From NCBI RefSeq assembly GCF_001514195.1, contig NZ_KQ948740.1, positions 399,712 to 463,711 of the forward strand: DNA of 64,000 bases. The letters are read 5' to 3'. The stretch comes from Streptomyces griseorubiginosus (GTDB lineage Bacteria > Actinomycetota > Actinomycetes > Streptomycetales > Streptomycetaceae). Position numbers and translations under genes: made by a program. Below, piece by piece: positions 43,298 through 52,541 of the stretch (position 1 is its first letter; every line of letters starts with the position of its first letter). A model generated the notes under the pieces. It made no database searches. It was given only the letters and a program-made list of their open reading frames with translations, and had not been told where the DNA came from.

Positions 43298-43375
43298 GTC
43301 GTTCTCCACACCCGGAACTCTGGGCCCTGCACAAGGTCGAGGGTCAAGTGCGGGGTGCGAGCGCCTTCGCCGGCC

Positions 43376-44161
43376 TCAGTGGTGGTGGCCCCGGCGGCCG
43401 AGGGTGTGCACGGGGGTGGCGTCGGGGCGGGTCCACTGAGGCACGGGGCGGCTGGTGGGACCCCAGGTGGGCGTTCCGTCGGCGTCCGAGCGCCAGCTCC
43501 AGCACGCGGCGAGGCCTTCGGGCCAGTCCTCCGGCTTGTCCTCCCACGCCTCGCCGCGACCGTAGGGCGTCATGTCCAGCAGGCCCATGGATCCGTTGAC
43601 CCGCTCGTTGCCCCGGCCCGTGGTGGAGTAGGTGAGGAACGTGCGGTCGCCGTCGCGGAGGTAACAGGTGAGGTGGCCCATGTCGCCGCCGACCGGCGGA
43701 GCCACGTCACGCACCGAGTACCAGGGCTGCGTGTAGCCCATGAACGCGACGTAGGAGGCGACCTCGTCCGCCGGTCCCGAGGTCAGGACGGCGAAGGAGA
43801 CACCGCGGGCGTTGAGGTAGACGGCGTCCTTGAGATGCCACGCCGTCGTGGTGCAGCCCTCGCACTGGCCCTGGTGCGGCGCGCCGTCGTACCACATGTG
43901 CTTGTAGACCACGAGCTCGTCGCGGCCCTCGAACAGGTCCAGGAAGGGGACGGGTCCGTCGGGCCCGGCGACCTCGACCGCGCTGTCGAACTCCACCATC
44001 GGCAGTCTCCGGCGGGCCGCGGCGATGGCGTCGCCCTCGCGCGTGTGGGCCTTCTCGCGGACCAGCAGTTCGTCGCGGGCGCGCTGCCAGGTGGCGAGGT
44101 CGGTCACGGGCGGGCGACCGGGGGCCTGGGACGCGGTGGAGTCGTCGGGGGTGGTCGGCAT
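43376..44161 (-). CDS. DUF899 (thioredoxin-like) protein
   Basis: The 261-residue protein matches the DUF899 family with the core LVVYKHMWYDGAPHQGQCEGCTTTAWHLKD spread over about 95-125. The CEGC pair sits where thioredoxin has its CxxC. Later come YLRDGDRTFLTYSTTGRGNE and GLLDMTPYGRGEAWEDKPE. The C-terminus ends GRRGHHH. Function is unknown, and a redox role is suggested by the fold. GGAGG precedes ATG 44161. Confidence 0.88.
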   Translation of the reverse strand: MPTTPDDSTASQAPGRPPVTDLATWQRARDELLVREKAHTREGDAIAAARRRLPMVEFDSAVEVAGPDGPVPFLDLFEGRDELVVYKHMWYDGAPHQGQCEGCTTTAWHLKDAVYLNARGVSFAVLTSGPADEVASYVAFMGYTQPWYSVRDVAPPVGGDMGHLTCYLRDGDRTFLTYSTTGRGNERVNGSMGLLDMTPYGRGEAWEDKPEDWPEGLAACWSWRSDADGTPTWGPTSRPVPQWTRPDATPVHTLGRRGHHH

Positions 44162-44381
44162 GGGTCCTCCGTGGGTCGGGGCGCGGTGCACGGGTGCGTA
44201 CGGCGGCCACGGGCAGGGCGCGGCGTACGGCACCGGGGATCGGTTACCGGGACAGACTGCGGCCCCGGGCCGAACTCATCGCGCTCGCGCGGGGGACTTT
44301 GGCGTTCCGACGGTTCGCACGCCGTGGCCGCTGGTCCGGGTCCCGGCGCCGTCGAGCCGACGGCACCACGGGCGCGGCCTC

Positions 44382-45380
44382 TCACCGGCGCTTGACGCCC
44401 GCCTCCGCCCCCGGAGCGAGGGTCGGTTCGGTGACGGGGGTGTCGCCGAGGGCCCGGTCCACGGCGGTGAGGACGTCCTCGGTCAGCTCGACCCCCGAGG
44501 CCGCCGCGTTCGCGTGGACCTGCTCGGGGCGGGAGGCGCCGGTGATCGCGGAGGCGAGTTCCCTGCGGCGCAGGACCCAGGCGAGGGCCAGGGTCGGCAG
44601 GTCGAGGCCCGCCTCCTCGGCGATCGGGACGAGGCGCTGGACCGCTTCGAGGATGGCGTCGCTGTAGACGAGGTCCTGGGAGACCGCCATGTCCGCGGAG
44701 GCGAACCGGCTGCCCTCGGGCACCGGCTGCCCGGGCTTGTACTTGCCGGTGAGGACGCCCTGGGCGAGCGGGGACCACACGATCTGGGAGATGTCGTGCG
44801 CGGCGCAGAGGTCGAACACCTCGGCCTCGGGCGCCTGCCACAGCATGGAGTACTGCGGTTGCGAGGAGACGAACAGCTCGGGCCCCGCGAGGTCGATCGC
44901 CGCCTGGATCTGCTCGGGGGTCCACTCGCTGAAGCCGATGTAGCGGGCCTTGCCCTGAGCGACGACCTTCTGGAACGCCTCGATGGTGTCCTCGATCGGC
45001 ACGGTGGTGTCGAAGCGGTGTGCCTGGTACAGGTCGACGTGGTCGGTCCTCAGGCGGGTGAGGGAGGCGTCGATCTGCTTCGCGATCTGCGGTGCGGACA
45101 GGCCCCGGTCGGCCGGGTCGTCCGACATCGGGAAGTAGACCTTGGTGGCCAGGACGTAGGAGTCACGCGGGTGGGCCGAGAGGATCTCGCCCCAGGCCGT
45201 CTCCGCCGCTCCCCTGCCGTACGCGTTCGCCGTGTCGAAGAAGTTGATGCCCGCGTCGAAGGCCGCCTCGGTGCAGGCACGGGTCGCGTCGGCCTCGACG
45301 CCGCCGGAGTAGGTGAGCCACGAGCCGAGGGAGATCTCCGAGACCTCAAGGTCCGAGCTGCCGAGTGTGCGGTACCGCAT
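44382..45380 (-). CDS. Aldo/keto reductase
   Basis: The 332-residue TIM-barrel reductase belongs to the voltage-gated potassium channel beta-subunit-like AKR group. It has FFDTANAYGRGAAETAWGE (catalytic Asp/Tyr), VLATKVYFP (Lys), DLYQAHRFD (His) and the C-terminal NADPH-binding AITGASRPEQV. It reduces aldehydes or ketones, with unknown substrate. AGGAGACCCC precedes the ATG. The gene is monocistronic. Confidence 0.92.
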   Translation of the reverse strand: MRYRTLGSSDLEVSEISLGSWLTYSGGVEADATRACTEAAFDAGINFFDTANAYGRGAAETAWGEILSAHPRDSYVLATKVYFPMSDDPADRGLSAPQIAKQIDASLTRLRTDHVDLYQAHRFDTTVPIEDTIEAFQKVVAQGKARYIGFSEWTPEQIQAAIDLAGPELFVSSQPQYSMLWQAPEAEVFDLCAAHDISQIVWSPLAQGVLTGKYKPGQPVPEGSRFASADMAVSQDLVYSDAILEAVQRLVPIAEEAGLDLPTLALAWVLRRRELASAITGASRPEQVHANAAASGVELTEDVLTAVDRALGDTPVTEPTLAPGAEAGVKRR

Positions 45381-45622
45381 GGGGTCTCCTTCTGGACGGC
45401 GCGTGGCCGGGGTCCGTTCCAGTGTGGGCACCCGGCGACCATGCCCGTACCCCGAACCGCGGTCCTCATCGGCCGACGAGGTGGGGACGACTGGGGGTCG
45501 GGGTCGGGCGTCCCAACGGGTGGAAGCCGTGGCCGTTGCGGGGCGGCATGAGCGCGCTCAACCCGCCGACCCGCGCCAGCGAGCAGGGGTTCAACTGTCG
45601 CTACTCTGCTGCCGGTTCGGGA

Positions 45623-47320
45623 TCAGCGTTCGTGGACGACGGTGCCGTCAAAGACCGTGAGGTCGACCTGGACGTCGGTGATCCCGTGCGGGTCGAGGTC
45701 GAGGAGCGGGCGGTCCAGGACGCACAGGTCGGCCGCCTTGCCGGGCTGGAGGGTGCCCTTCCAGTCGTCGGCGAAGTCCTGCCACGCCGGGGTGGCGGTG
45801 TAGGCGCGCAGGGCATCGGCGAGTGTCACGCGCTGCTCCGGACCGCTGGTGCGGCCGCTCGCCTTGGACTCGCGCAGCATCATCGCGGCCACGCCCTGCC
45901 GCCAGTCGGGCTCCGTGATCGGCGCGTCGGAGCTCGCGCACACCGGGACGCCGGCCTCGATCGCGGTCCGTACCGGCCATTGGCAGGCGGACCTCTCCGG
46001 GCCGACGACCTCGTCCATCAGGTCGGAGATGGTCCACTTGATGGCCGGGTTCATGTTGACGCCGTAGCCGTGCGCGGCCAGCTTCGCCAGGCTGCCGGCG
46101 CCGATGAAGTCGCCGTGGATGACGTAGTGCCGGGCGTCCCGGCGGGGTGCGGCAGTGTTCGCGGCGACGAAGGCGTCCACGACCGTGTCGATGGCCCGGT
46201 CCCCGGTGACGTGCACGCCGAGCTGGAATCCGGCTCGATGGGCGAGGCCGATCATCTCGCGCAGTTCCTCCACCTGGAGGGCCGGTGAGTCGCCGTGCAC
46301 GCACAGGGCGCCGTGGCCGCCGTCGCGGTAGGGCTCGTGCATCCAGGCCGTACGGTTCGGCGGCACACCGTCGGCGAAGATCTTGACGCCGATCGCGTGG
46401 AGCCGGCGCGGGTCGGCGGACTCCGGGCGGCGCAGCTCCTCCAGGCCCTTGAGGAGGTCGTCGGCGGAGCCGCCCATGGGGGCGGGCAGCAGCAGCACGC
46501 TGACCCGGGCGTGAAGTTCGCCCGCCGCCGCGAGTTCGGCGTACGCGGTCCAGTTGTCGGTGCTCAGGCCGCCGAAGAGGGTGCCGGTACCGCCGGGACC
46601 GAGGCCCGGTTCGGTGTAGCTGGTGATGCCGCGGGTGTGCAGCTCGCTCACCACGCCCTGGATGGCCCTGCGGCGCTGGGCGACGGTCGGGGCGGGGAGC
46701 GCGGCCTGCACCAGCCGCTGGGCAGCCTCGCGCAGGATGCCCGTGGGCTCGCCGTCGGTGTCGCGGTCCACGACACCGCCCGGCAGGGGCGTGGTGGCGG
46801 CGTCGATGCCGCACCGGCGCAGGGCCTCGCTGTTGGCCCACACCATGTGCGAGGAGAAGTCCGTGAGGCACACCGGGTGGTGCGGGGCGACCGCGTCCAG
46901 GTCGCGGCGGTGCGGGAAGCGCCGGGGGTCGGCCAGGCACTCGGCGAGGTAGCCGGGGTCCCAGCCCAGCCCGATGATCCACTCCCCCGGCCGGGCCGTC
47001 GCGGCGGCCCGGCGCACGACGGCCGCGATGTCGGCGATCGACCCCACGGCCGGGTGGGCGACGTCGATCGCGAACGGCGGTTTCGTCATGCCGTAGGCGG
47101 CGCCGTGCAGGTGGGAGTCGTTGATGCCGGGCAGGACCGTCCGGCCGCCGAGTTCGACGAGCCGGGTGCGGGGGCCGGCCAGGGCGCGCATCTCGGCGTC
47201 GGTGCCCGCGGCGAGGATCTCCCGCCCGCGTACGGCGACGCCTTCGGTGACCGTGAAGTCGCCGTCGACGGTGAGGACCTGACCGCCGGTCAGGACGAGC
47301 GTGGGCGCGGTACGGCGCAT
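45623..47320 (-). CDS. YtcJ-like metal-dependent amidohydrolase
   Basis: The 565-residue protein is an amidohydrolase-3 type enzyme. The N-terminal urease-like beta sandwich is followed by the metal motif LPGINDSHLHG, VKIFADGVPPNRTAW (lysine), GFQLGVHVTGDRAID, RHYVIHGDFIG and SSDAPITEP. Relatives hydrolyse N-substituted formamides or lactam-like rings. It is the last gene of the ABC transporter operon (32 bp after the permease), so it likely processes the imported compound. Confidence 0.88.
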   Translation of the reverse strand: MRRTAPTLVLTGGQVLTVDGDFTVTEGVAVRGREILAAGTDAEMRALAGPRTRLVELGGRTVLPGINDSHLHGAAYGMTKPPFAIDVAHPAVGSIADIAAVVRRAAATARPGEWIIGLGWDPGYLAECLADPRRFPHRRDLDAVAPHHPVCLTDFSSHMVWANSEALRRCGIDAATTPLPGGVVDRDTDGEPTGILREAAQRLVQAALPAPTVAQRRRAIQGVVSELHTRGITSYTEPGLGPGGTGTLFGGLSTDNWTAYAELAAAGELHARVSVLLLPAPMGGSADDLLKGLEELRRPESADPRRLHAIGVKIFADGVPPNRTAWMHEPYRDGGHGALCVHGDSPALQVEELREMIGLAHRAGFQLGVHVTGDRAIDTVVDAFVAANTAAPRRDARHYVIHGDFIGAGSLAKLAAHGYGVNMNPAIKWTISDLMDEVVGPERSACQWPVRTAIEAGVPVCASSDAPITEPDWRQGVAAMMLRESKASGRTSGPEQRVTLADALRAYTATPAWQDFADDWKGTLQPGKAADLCVLDRPLLDLDPHGITDVQVDLTVFDGTVVHER

Positions 47321-47352
47321 GGGAACCTCTCTCGGAAGGGATCAGGGGTGGG

Positions 47353-48333
47353 TCAACGGGCGGCGCGGGGCGCGAAGTACGCCAGTGCCGCTCCCGCCAC
47401 CAGGGCGCTGCCCTGCGCCATCTGCTGCCAGAAGGTGGGCACGTCCAGCAGGGTCAGGCCGTTCTGGAGGCAGCCGAGGAACAGCACGCCGAGCAGGACG
47501 CCGAGGATCGAGCCGGAACCGCCGGTGAGCGCGACCCCGCCCACGAGGACGGCGGTGAGCACGGCCAGTTCGAACCCGCTGCCCGAGGTGCCGGCGACCA
47601 CGCTGTCCAGCACGGAGGCCTTGATCGCCCCGGCCAGGGCGGCCGCGACGCCCGTGATCACGAACAGCGCGAAGGGCGTTCGGCGGACGTCGATGCCGGA
47701 GAGGTGGGCGGCCTCCCGGTTGACCCCGATGGCGAAGACGTGCCGGCCGGCCGGGGTGAGCGCGAGGAACAGGGCGCCGGCCGCCAGGACGAGCGCGGCG
47801 ACGACGACCGGGGCGGCGAGCCCCGCGATCCGCGCTCCGCCGAGCCAGGCGAAACCGGTGCCGAAGCCGCTGAGCGGCAACGGGAAGAGCTGCTGGGCGA
47901 GCCCTCGTACGGCGGTCAGCATGCCGAGCGTGACGATGAACGCCGAGAGGCCGAAGTAGCAGCACAGGACGCCGTTGACCGCGCCCACGGCGGCACCGGC
48001 CGCGAGCGCGCCCAGGACGGCGACGACGGGGCTCTGCCCCTGCCCGGCGAGCCAGCCCCCGACCAGGCCGCCGAGGGCGAGCGTGGAGCCGACCGACAGG
48101 TCGAGGTACCCGCTGATGACCAGCAGTGCGGAGGGCACCGCCACGATGGCCAGGGTGGCGGCGTCGGTGGCGATGCCCCGCAGGTTCGCCGGGTCGAGGA
48201 AGCTGCCCGTGGACAACTGGAAGGCCGCCACCATCACCCCGAGGACGACGATCAACGGCTGCCGCCGCAGGGTAGTCAGCCCGCCCGAGGCCACGAGACG
48301 GGGACGGGTGAGGACGGAGTCGGCGGCGGTCAT
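47353..48333 (-). CDS. ABC transporter permease (ribose/CUT2 type)
   Basis: The 326-residue permease of the RbsC type has 8-10 helices, with the conserved ISGYLDLSVGSTLALGGLVGGWL loop and GVNREAAHLSGIDVRRT cytoplasmic motif. It forms the channel of the importer encoded by the operon. The start overlaps the ATPase stop (ATGA, 48330-48333). Confidence 0.92.
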   Translation of the reverse strand: MTAADSVLTRPRLVASGGLTTLRRQPLIVVLGVMVAAFQLSTGSFLDPANLRGIATDAATLAIVAVPSALLVISGYLDLSVGSTLALGGLVGGWLAGQGQSPVVAVLGALAAGAAVGAVNGVLCCYFGLSAFIVTLGMLTAVRGLAQQLFPLPLSGFGTGFAWLGGARIAGLAAPVVVAALVLAAGALFLALTPAGRHVFAIGVNREAAHLSGIDVRRTPFALFVITGVAAALAGAIKASVLDSVVAGTSGSGFELAVLTAVLVGGVALTGGSGSILGVLLGVLFLGCLQNGLTLLDVPTFWQQMAQGSALVAGAALAYFAPRAAR

Positions 48334-50099
48334 GCTGCTCCTTCGGCGGAGGCGGAGGCTGGGGATGGGGCTGGGGCGGAGGCGGTGTGCTGGGTGCCGG
48401 GGTCCGGGGCGGGTTCGGCGTCATGGATCGCCGACAGCAGGGCCTCCTCGGTGAGTCCGGGTCCGGAGAGCTCGCCGGCGATCCGGCCCTCGGCGACGAT
48501 CAGACAGCGGTCCGCGAGGGCGACGACCTCCTCGGGGTCGCTGGACGCGAACAGGACGGCCGTACCCCGGTCGGCGGCCAGTGCGGTCACGACCTCGTAG
48601 ATCTCCTGCCGTGCGCCCACGTCGACGCCCTGGGTCGGCTCGTCCAGGAGCAATACGTCCACGCTCCGGGCCTCGTGGATCCACCGGCCGAGGACGAGTT
48701 TCTGCTGGTTGCCGCCCGAGAACGCGGCAGCGGGAAGCCGGGGCCGGGCCGGTCGCAGACCCACTGCTTCGGCGAGCGCCCCGAACACCCGGTGCTCGGC
48801 GCCCCGTGCGCGGATCCCGGCCCGGGCCAGGTGCCGTACGGACGGCAGCAGCGCGTTGTCCTGCGCCCCGAGCAGCGGGAACAGCCCCTGGCGGCGCCGG
48901 TCGGCCGGGACCAGCGCGATCCCGGCGGCCAGTGCCTCGGCGGGCCGCGCGGGGGTCACCGTACGGTCGCCGACGCTGACGGTGCCGCCGACGGCCCGGC
49001 GTGCGCCGTACAGACTCTCCAGGATCCGGGTCCGCCCCGAGCCGATGAGCCCGAACAGACCGACGCGTTCGCCCTCGGCGACGGTGAGGCTCACCGGCCC
49101 GAAACCGGGTCCGTGGAGGCCGTCGACGGTGAGCCGGGGGCGGCCGGACGGGTGCGCCGGAGCGCCGGAGGCCGCGGTGGAAGCAGGAGGCTCGGCCGTT
49201 GTGCGTCCCGAGACGCGCCCACCCCCGGAGGCAGCGGACCCGCCCGCCCCACCCCCGGAGGCAGCGGACCCGCCCGCCCCACCCTCGCAGGCAGCGGACT
49301 CGTCCGCCCCACCCCCGGATCCCGGAACCTGAGCCGGGACTCCCCCGGTCACCTGTGTCACCTGTGGCGCCCGTGTCGGCCGTCCCGCGATCGCCTCGAC
49401 CAGTTCGCGCCGCGTCTGTCCGGCTCCGACCGACCGGTGGGTGACCCGGCCGTCCCGCAGCACGGTCACCGCGTCCGCGAGCCGTTCGACCTCCGACAGC
49501 AGGTGGGTGACGTAGACGATGGCCAGCCCCTGGGTGCGCAGGTCCTCGACGCGTTCCGCGAGCGCCGCGCTCTCGGCGGTGGACAGGGCGGCGGTCGGCT
49601 CGTCCAGGACGAGGACGGCGGCGCTGCGGCTGAGCGCCTTGGCGATCTCCACCAACTGCCGCTGGCCCATGGGAAGTTCGCCCACGCGGTCACGCGGGGA
49701 GCAACTCGCCGCGACCCGCTCCAGGAGCCCGGCGGCGACCTCCTCCTGGGCGCGTCGGTCGATCCGGCCGTACCGGGTCCACTCCTGGCCGAGGAAGATG
49801 TTCTCGGTGACGCTGAGCGCGTCGACCACGCTCAGCGTCTGGAAGATGATCGCCACGCCCGCGTCGATCGACTCGCGCGGGCTGAGCCGCGTGTACGACG
49901 TCCCGCCGACCTCGATCGTGCCCGCGTCCGGTGGGAAGGCACCCCCCAGGCACTTGATGAGCGTGGACTTCCCGGCGCCGTTGTGGCCGAGCAGGGCGTG
50001 GACCTGCCCCATCGGCACGGTCAGGTCCACGCCGTCCAGGGCCCGCACCCCGCCGAAGGACTTGCTCAGCCCCCGGACGCGCAGGTTCACCGGTGTCAT
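48330..50099 (-). CDS. ABC transporter ATPase with two nucleotide-binding domains (RbsA type)
   Basis: Of 589 residues, domain 1 (1-240) has Walker A GHNGAGKST, signature LPMGQRQLVEIAKAL and Walker B VLVLDEPTAAL. Domain 2 (about 335-570) has the usual degenerate Walker A GLIGSGRTR, FSGGNQQKLVLGRW and LLLDEPTQGVD. The linker between them is abnormally long and Gly/Ala/Ser-rich because of a 30-bp DNA repeat. The C-terminal ~25 residues are Pro/Ala/Ser-rich. It powers the CUT2-type importer. Confidence 0.92.
   Translation of the reverse strand: MTPVNLRVRGLSKSFGGVRALDGVDLTVPMGQVHALLGHNGAGKSTLIKCLGGAFPPDAGTIEVGGTSYTRLSPRESIDAGVAIIFQTLSVVDALSVTENIFLGQEWTRYGRIDRRAQEEVAAGLLERVAASCSPRDRVGELPMGQRQLVEIAKALSRSAAVLVLDEPTAALSTAESAALAERVEDLRTQGLAIVYVTHLLSEVERLADAVTVLRDGRVTHRSVGAGQTRRELVEAIAGRPTRAPQVTQVTGGVPAQVPGSGGGADESAACEGGAGGSAASGGGAGGSAASGGGRVSGRTTAEPPASTAASGAPAHPSGRPRLTVDGLHGPGFGPVSLTVAEGERVGLFGLIGSGRTRILESLYGARRAVGGTVSVGDRTVTPARPAEALAAGIALVPADRRRQGLFPLLGAQDNALLPSVRHLARAGIRARGAEHRVFGALAEAVGLRPARPRLPAAAFSGGNQQKLVLGRWIHEARSVDVLLLDEPTQGVDVGARQEIYEVVTALAADRGTAVLFASSDPEEVVALADRCLIVAEGRIAGELSGPGLTEEALLSAIHDAEPAPDPGTQHTASAPAPSPASASAEGAA
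49221..49320 (-). repeat. 30-bp in-frame repeat in the ATPase linker
   Basis: Three 30-bp units (49221-49250, 49251-49280 and 49281-49310) plus a 10-bp partial copy share acccccggaggcagcgga. They encode GGAGGSAASG-type decapeptides between the two ATPase domains. The first two units are identical. Confidence 0.85.
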
Positions 50100-50108
50100 G
50101 GCGCTCTC

Positions 50109-51137
50109 CTAGCCGTTCTGGGCGAGGAGGTCGTCGATGGCCGCGGTGTCGCCCGGACCGACCAGCGCGATCGGCACCTCTACGCCGGGGTCGGCCTTGC
50201 CCGCGGCGACCGCGCGCGGCACCTCGACGATGGCGTGGGCGATGTCGTCCGGGGCCAGGGCGGCCGAGGCGCGGTAGAAGGTGCCCTGCTTGATGGCGAC
50301 CAGGGAGGGGGCCGAGCCGTCCTGGCCGCCGACGAAGGTCCTCGCGTCGTCCTTCTTTCGGCCGGCCTGCTGGAGCGCCTTGAACCCTCCGTACGCGGCG
50401 GCGTCCGTGACACCGAGGACGAGGTTGAGGTCCGGGTGCTTGGCGAGGATCGCCTGGGTCTTGGCGAGTCCGGTGTCGGGGTCGATGGCCTGCTCCTGGG
50501 CGACCACGTCGACCCCGGGCGCGAGCTCGGTGAACGCGTCGATCATGCCCTTGGTGCGTTCGCGGCCCAGTTCGATCGTGCTGTCGGTCAGGAAGGCGAT
50601 CTTGCCCTTGCCGCCGAGCTGTTCCGCGGCCCACTTGGCGGCCGCCGTGCCGAGCAGGGTGCCGCCCTTGCGGAAGCTGAACTGGATGTCGGCGCTCTGG
50701 TGCTCCAGCGAGCCGCCGTACGTCACCCAGATCAGACCCGCGTCCAGGGCCGCCTTGGCGATCGCCTCGGTGGCCTCGAAGACCATGGGGAACGAGACGA
50801 TGGCGGGGACCTTGCGGGCGACCCACGTAGTGAGGTTGCTGGCCTGGGTGTCGGCGTTCGCTCCGTCGTTGGTGGTCAGCAGGGAGGCTCCGTGCTTCTT
50901 GGCGCCGGCGGTGGAGAGCTTGACCAGCGTGCTGTAGAGCGGGAGTTGGGTGAACGGGTAGTCCAGGCCGATCTTCGTCAGGCGGGCACCCGACGAGGCC
51001 GAGGGGCGGGTGGCGGTGGCGGCGCCGGGCGGGGCCGAGCAGCCGGCCGCGGTGAGGGCGGCGGCGACGGCTCCGGAGTACGCGAGGAACTGTCTGCGCG
51101 TGGCCGAGGGGACGGTGGCGAACCGGCGTGTGGTCAT
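50109..51137 (-). CDS. Sugar-type ABC transporter substrate-binding lipoprotein
   Basis: The 342-residue protein has a twin-arginine-like RRQFLAYSG export signal and a lipobox TAAGC near residue 33, so it is a membrane-anchored lipoprotein. The mature part is a RbsB-like type I binding protein (KIGLDYPFTQLPLYSTL, GVTDAAAYGGFKALQQAGR, FVGGQDGSAPSLVAIKQG). First gene of the four-gene operon with GGAGAG upstream. The ligand could be a sugar, but the linked amidohydrolase allows for an N-containing compound. Confidence 0.9.
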   Translation of the reverse strand: MTTRRFATVPSATRRQFLAYSGAVAAALTAAGCSAPPGAATATRPSASSGARLTKIGLDYPFTQLPLYSTLVKLSTAGAKKHGASLLTTNDGANADTQASNLTTWVARKVPAIVSFPMVFEATEAIAKAALDAGLIWVTYGGSLEHQSADIQFSFRKGGTLLGTAAAKWAAEQLGGKGKIAFLTDSTIELGRERTKGMIDAFTELAPGVDVVAQEQAIDPDTGLAKTQAILAKHPDLNLVLGVTDAAAYGGFKALQQAGRKKDDARTFVGGQDGSAPSLVAIKQGTFYRASAALAPDDIAHAIVEVPRAVAAGKADPGVEVPIALVGPGDTAAIDDLLAQNG

Positions 51138-51356
51138 GGCGGGGCTCTCCGAGGGGCGGGCCCGCTCCCGGCGGGCGTCCAGCTGTGCCGAACAGAAAAG
51201 CCCCGCGCGCCGCGCGCCACCATCCGTACAAATACCGACCCTGCGGAAACGTGCGGCCGCGCAGGCGTACACCGCGCTCCTCGGCGCGAACCCCGGGGGA
51301 CGGCCCCGCCGCCTGCGGTACCTGACCCCTTGCCCGCCGCCACCCGCCTCTCTATC

Positions 51357-51386
51357 GTGGGCCCCACATATCGTTGGGCCCCAAAC
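51357..51386. promoter_or_regulatory. Paired palindromes upstream of the LuxR gene
   Basis: GTGGG-c-CCCAC (51357-51367) and TTGGG-c-CCCAA (51374-51384) are near-identical palindromes with centres 17 bp apart, 38-68 bp before the LuxR start codon. A shared core TGGGCCCCA suggests two binding sites for one dimeric regulator in the divergent region between the transporter operon and the LuxR gene. Confidence 0.5.
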
Positions 51387-51424
51387 GACCTACCATGCCC
51401 CTGAGCCGCTCCCCGGAGGCTCAC

Positions 51425-52450
51425 ATGCTCAGTCACCACCAGATCGCGGCGGCCACCCGCATCGGCATGCTCACCCGCGAGCGCGACACCGCCGCCGCCT
51501 GCGACCAGGCGCTGCGCGAACTCGCCCGCGCGCTGCCGCTGGACGCCGCGACGCTGCTCACGATCGACCCGCTGACCGGGGGTCACGTCCAGATCGCGGG
51601 CATCGGCTACACCGCCGAGACCTCCCACGCCCTGGCCTGCGAGTTCGTCACCACGCCCTGGTACCGCAACGTCGTGGGCCAGGGGCTGCCGCCGTCGATC
51701 TCCGAGGACGCCGAGGACCCGGTGGAACTGGGCCCCAGGTTCCGTCAGGGGTGGTTCTACGCCGAGCGGGTCCGCCCGGCGGGCTTCCGGGACGGGGTGA
51801 CCGGGGCGCTGCGGCACCACGACCGACTCGTCGGGCTGGTGCACCTGAGCACGGAGGGCGCCGACGCCTACGACGTCGAGGCACGCCGACTGCTCGCCTC
51901 CGTCATCCCGGCCCTCGCCGCCCTCGCCGATCCCGTGGCACGCGCCGGTGACGCGCACGGGCTGCCGGACCACGGGGCGGCGGGACTCGTGACCGCCGAG
52001 GGCACGGTCGACCTGCCGGGCCGGGACCGCGCCCGGGTGCCGACGGACCCGGAGTTCCGGGGCGTGCTCAGGGCGTTCGCCGGTACGGGCGGCCACCGAC
52101 TGCGGCTGCTGTGGCCGGTCGACGGCACCTGGTACCGCGTCACCCTCCACCGGCACCGGCCGGACGCGGCACTCACGGCGGACGCCGTGCTGGTCCACGA
52201 GACGCCCACCGAGCTGCCGTACGGGCTCAGCCCCCGCGAGCTGGAGGTCCTCACCCGGGCCGCGACCGGGCAGACCAACCAGGCGATCGCGCAGGCGCTG
52301 TTCCTCTCCCCGCGGACCGTGCACAGCCACATCGAGCACCTGCTCCGCAAGACGGGGGCCGTCTCCCGCGCCGAGGCCACCGCCCTGGCGGTCCGGGACG
52401 GGCTGCTGCGGCCGACACCGGATCACCTGGCGTTCTTCGTGGAGCGGTGA
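51425..52450 (+). CDS. LuxR family regulator with an N-terminal GAF-like domain
   Basis: The N-terminal half of this 341-residue protein (about 10-170) looks like a GAF sensor (DAATLLTIDPLTGGHVQIAGIGY). The C-terminus is a LuxR helix-turn-helix (LSPRELEVLTRAATGQTNQA, PRTVHSHIEHLLRKTGAVSR). There is no receiver domain. ATG 51425 is supported by CGGAGG 6 nt upstream. It is divergent from the CUT2-type transporter operon and is a candidate regulator of it. Confidence 0.88.
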   Translation: MLSHHQIAAATRIGMLTRERDTAAACDQALRELARALPLDAATLLTIDPLTGGHVQIAGIGYTAETSHALACEFVTTPWYRNVVGQGLPPSISEDAEDPVELGPRFRQGWFYAERVRPAGFRDGVTGALRHHDRLVGLVHLSTEGADAYDVEARRLLASVIPALAALADPVARAGDAHGLPDHGAAGLVTAEGTVDLPGRDRARVPTDPEFRGVLRAFAGTGGHRLRLLWPVDGTWYRVTLHRHRPDAALTADAVLVHETPTELPYGLSPRELEVLTRAATGQTNQAIAQALFLSPRTVHSHIEHLLRKTGAVSRAEATALAVRDGLLRPTPDHLAFFVER

Positions 52451-52541
52451 GCCGACCCTGTGGTTCGGCCGAAGGTCTCCTTGGCCTACTCTTCGGCTGA
52501 TCGAAGCACCCATGACCAGGGGCCGAGGCGGGGGACAACAC

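Noticed and set aside
43376..43400. C-terminal His run of the DUF899 protein as an engineered tag
   Set aside because: Only three terminal histidines occur in a normal genomic context, with no vector sequence.
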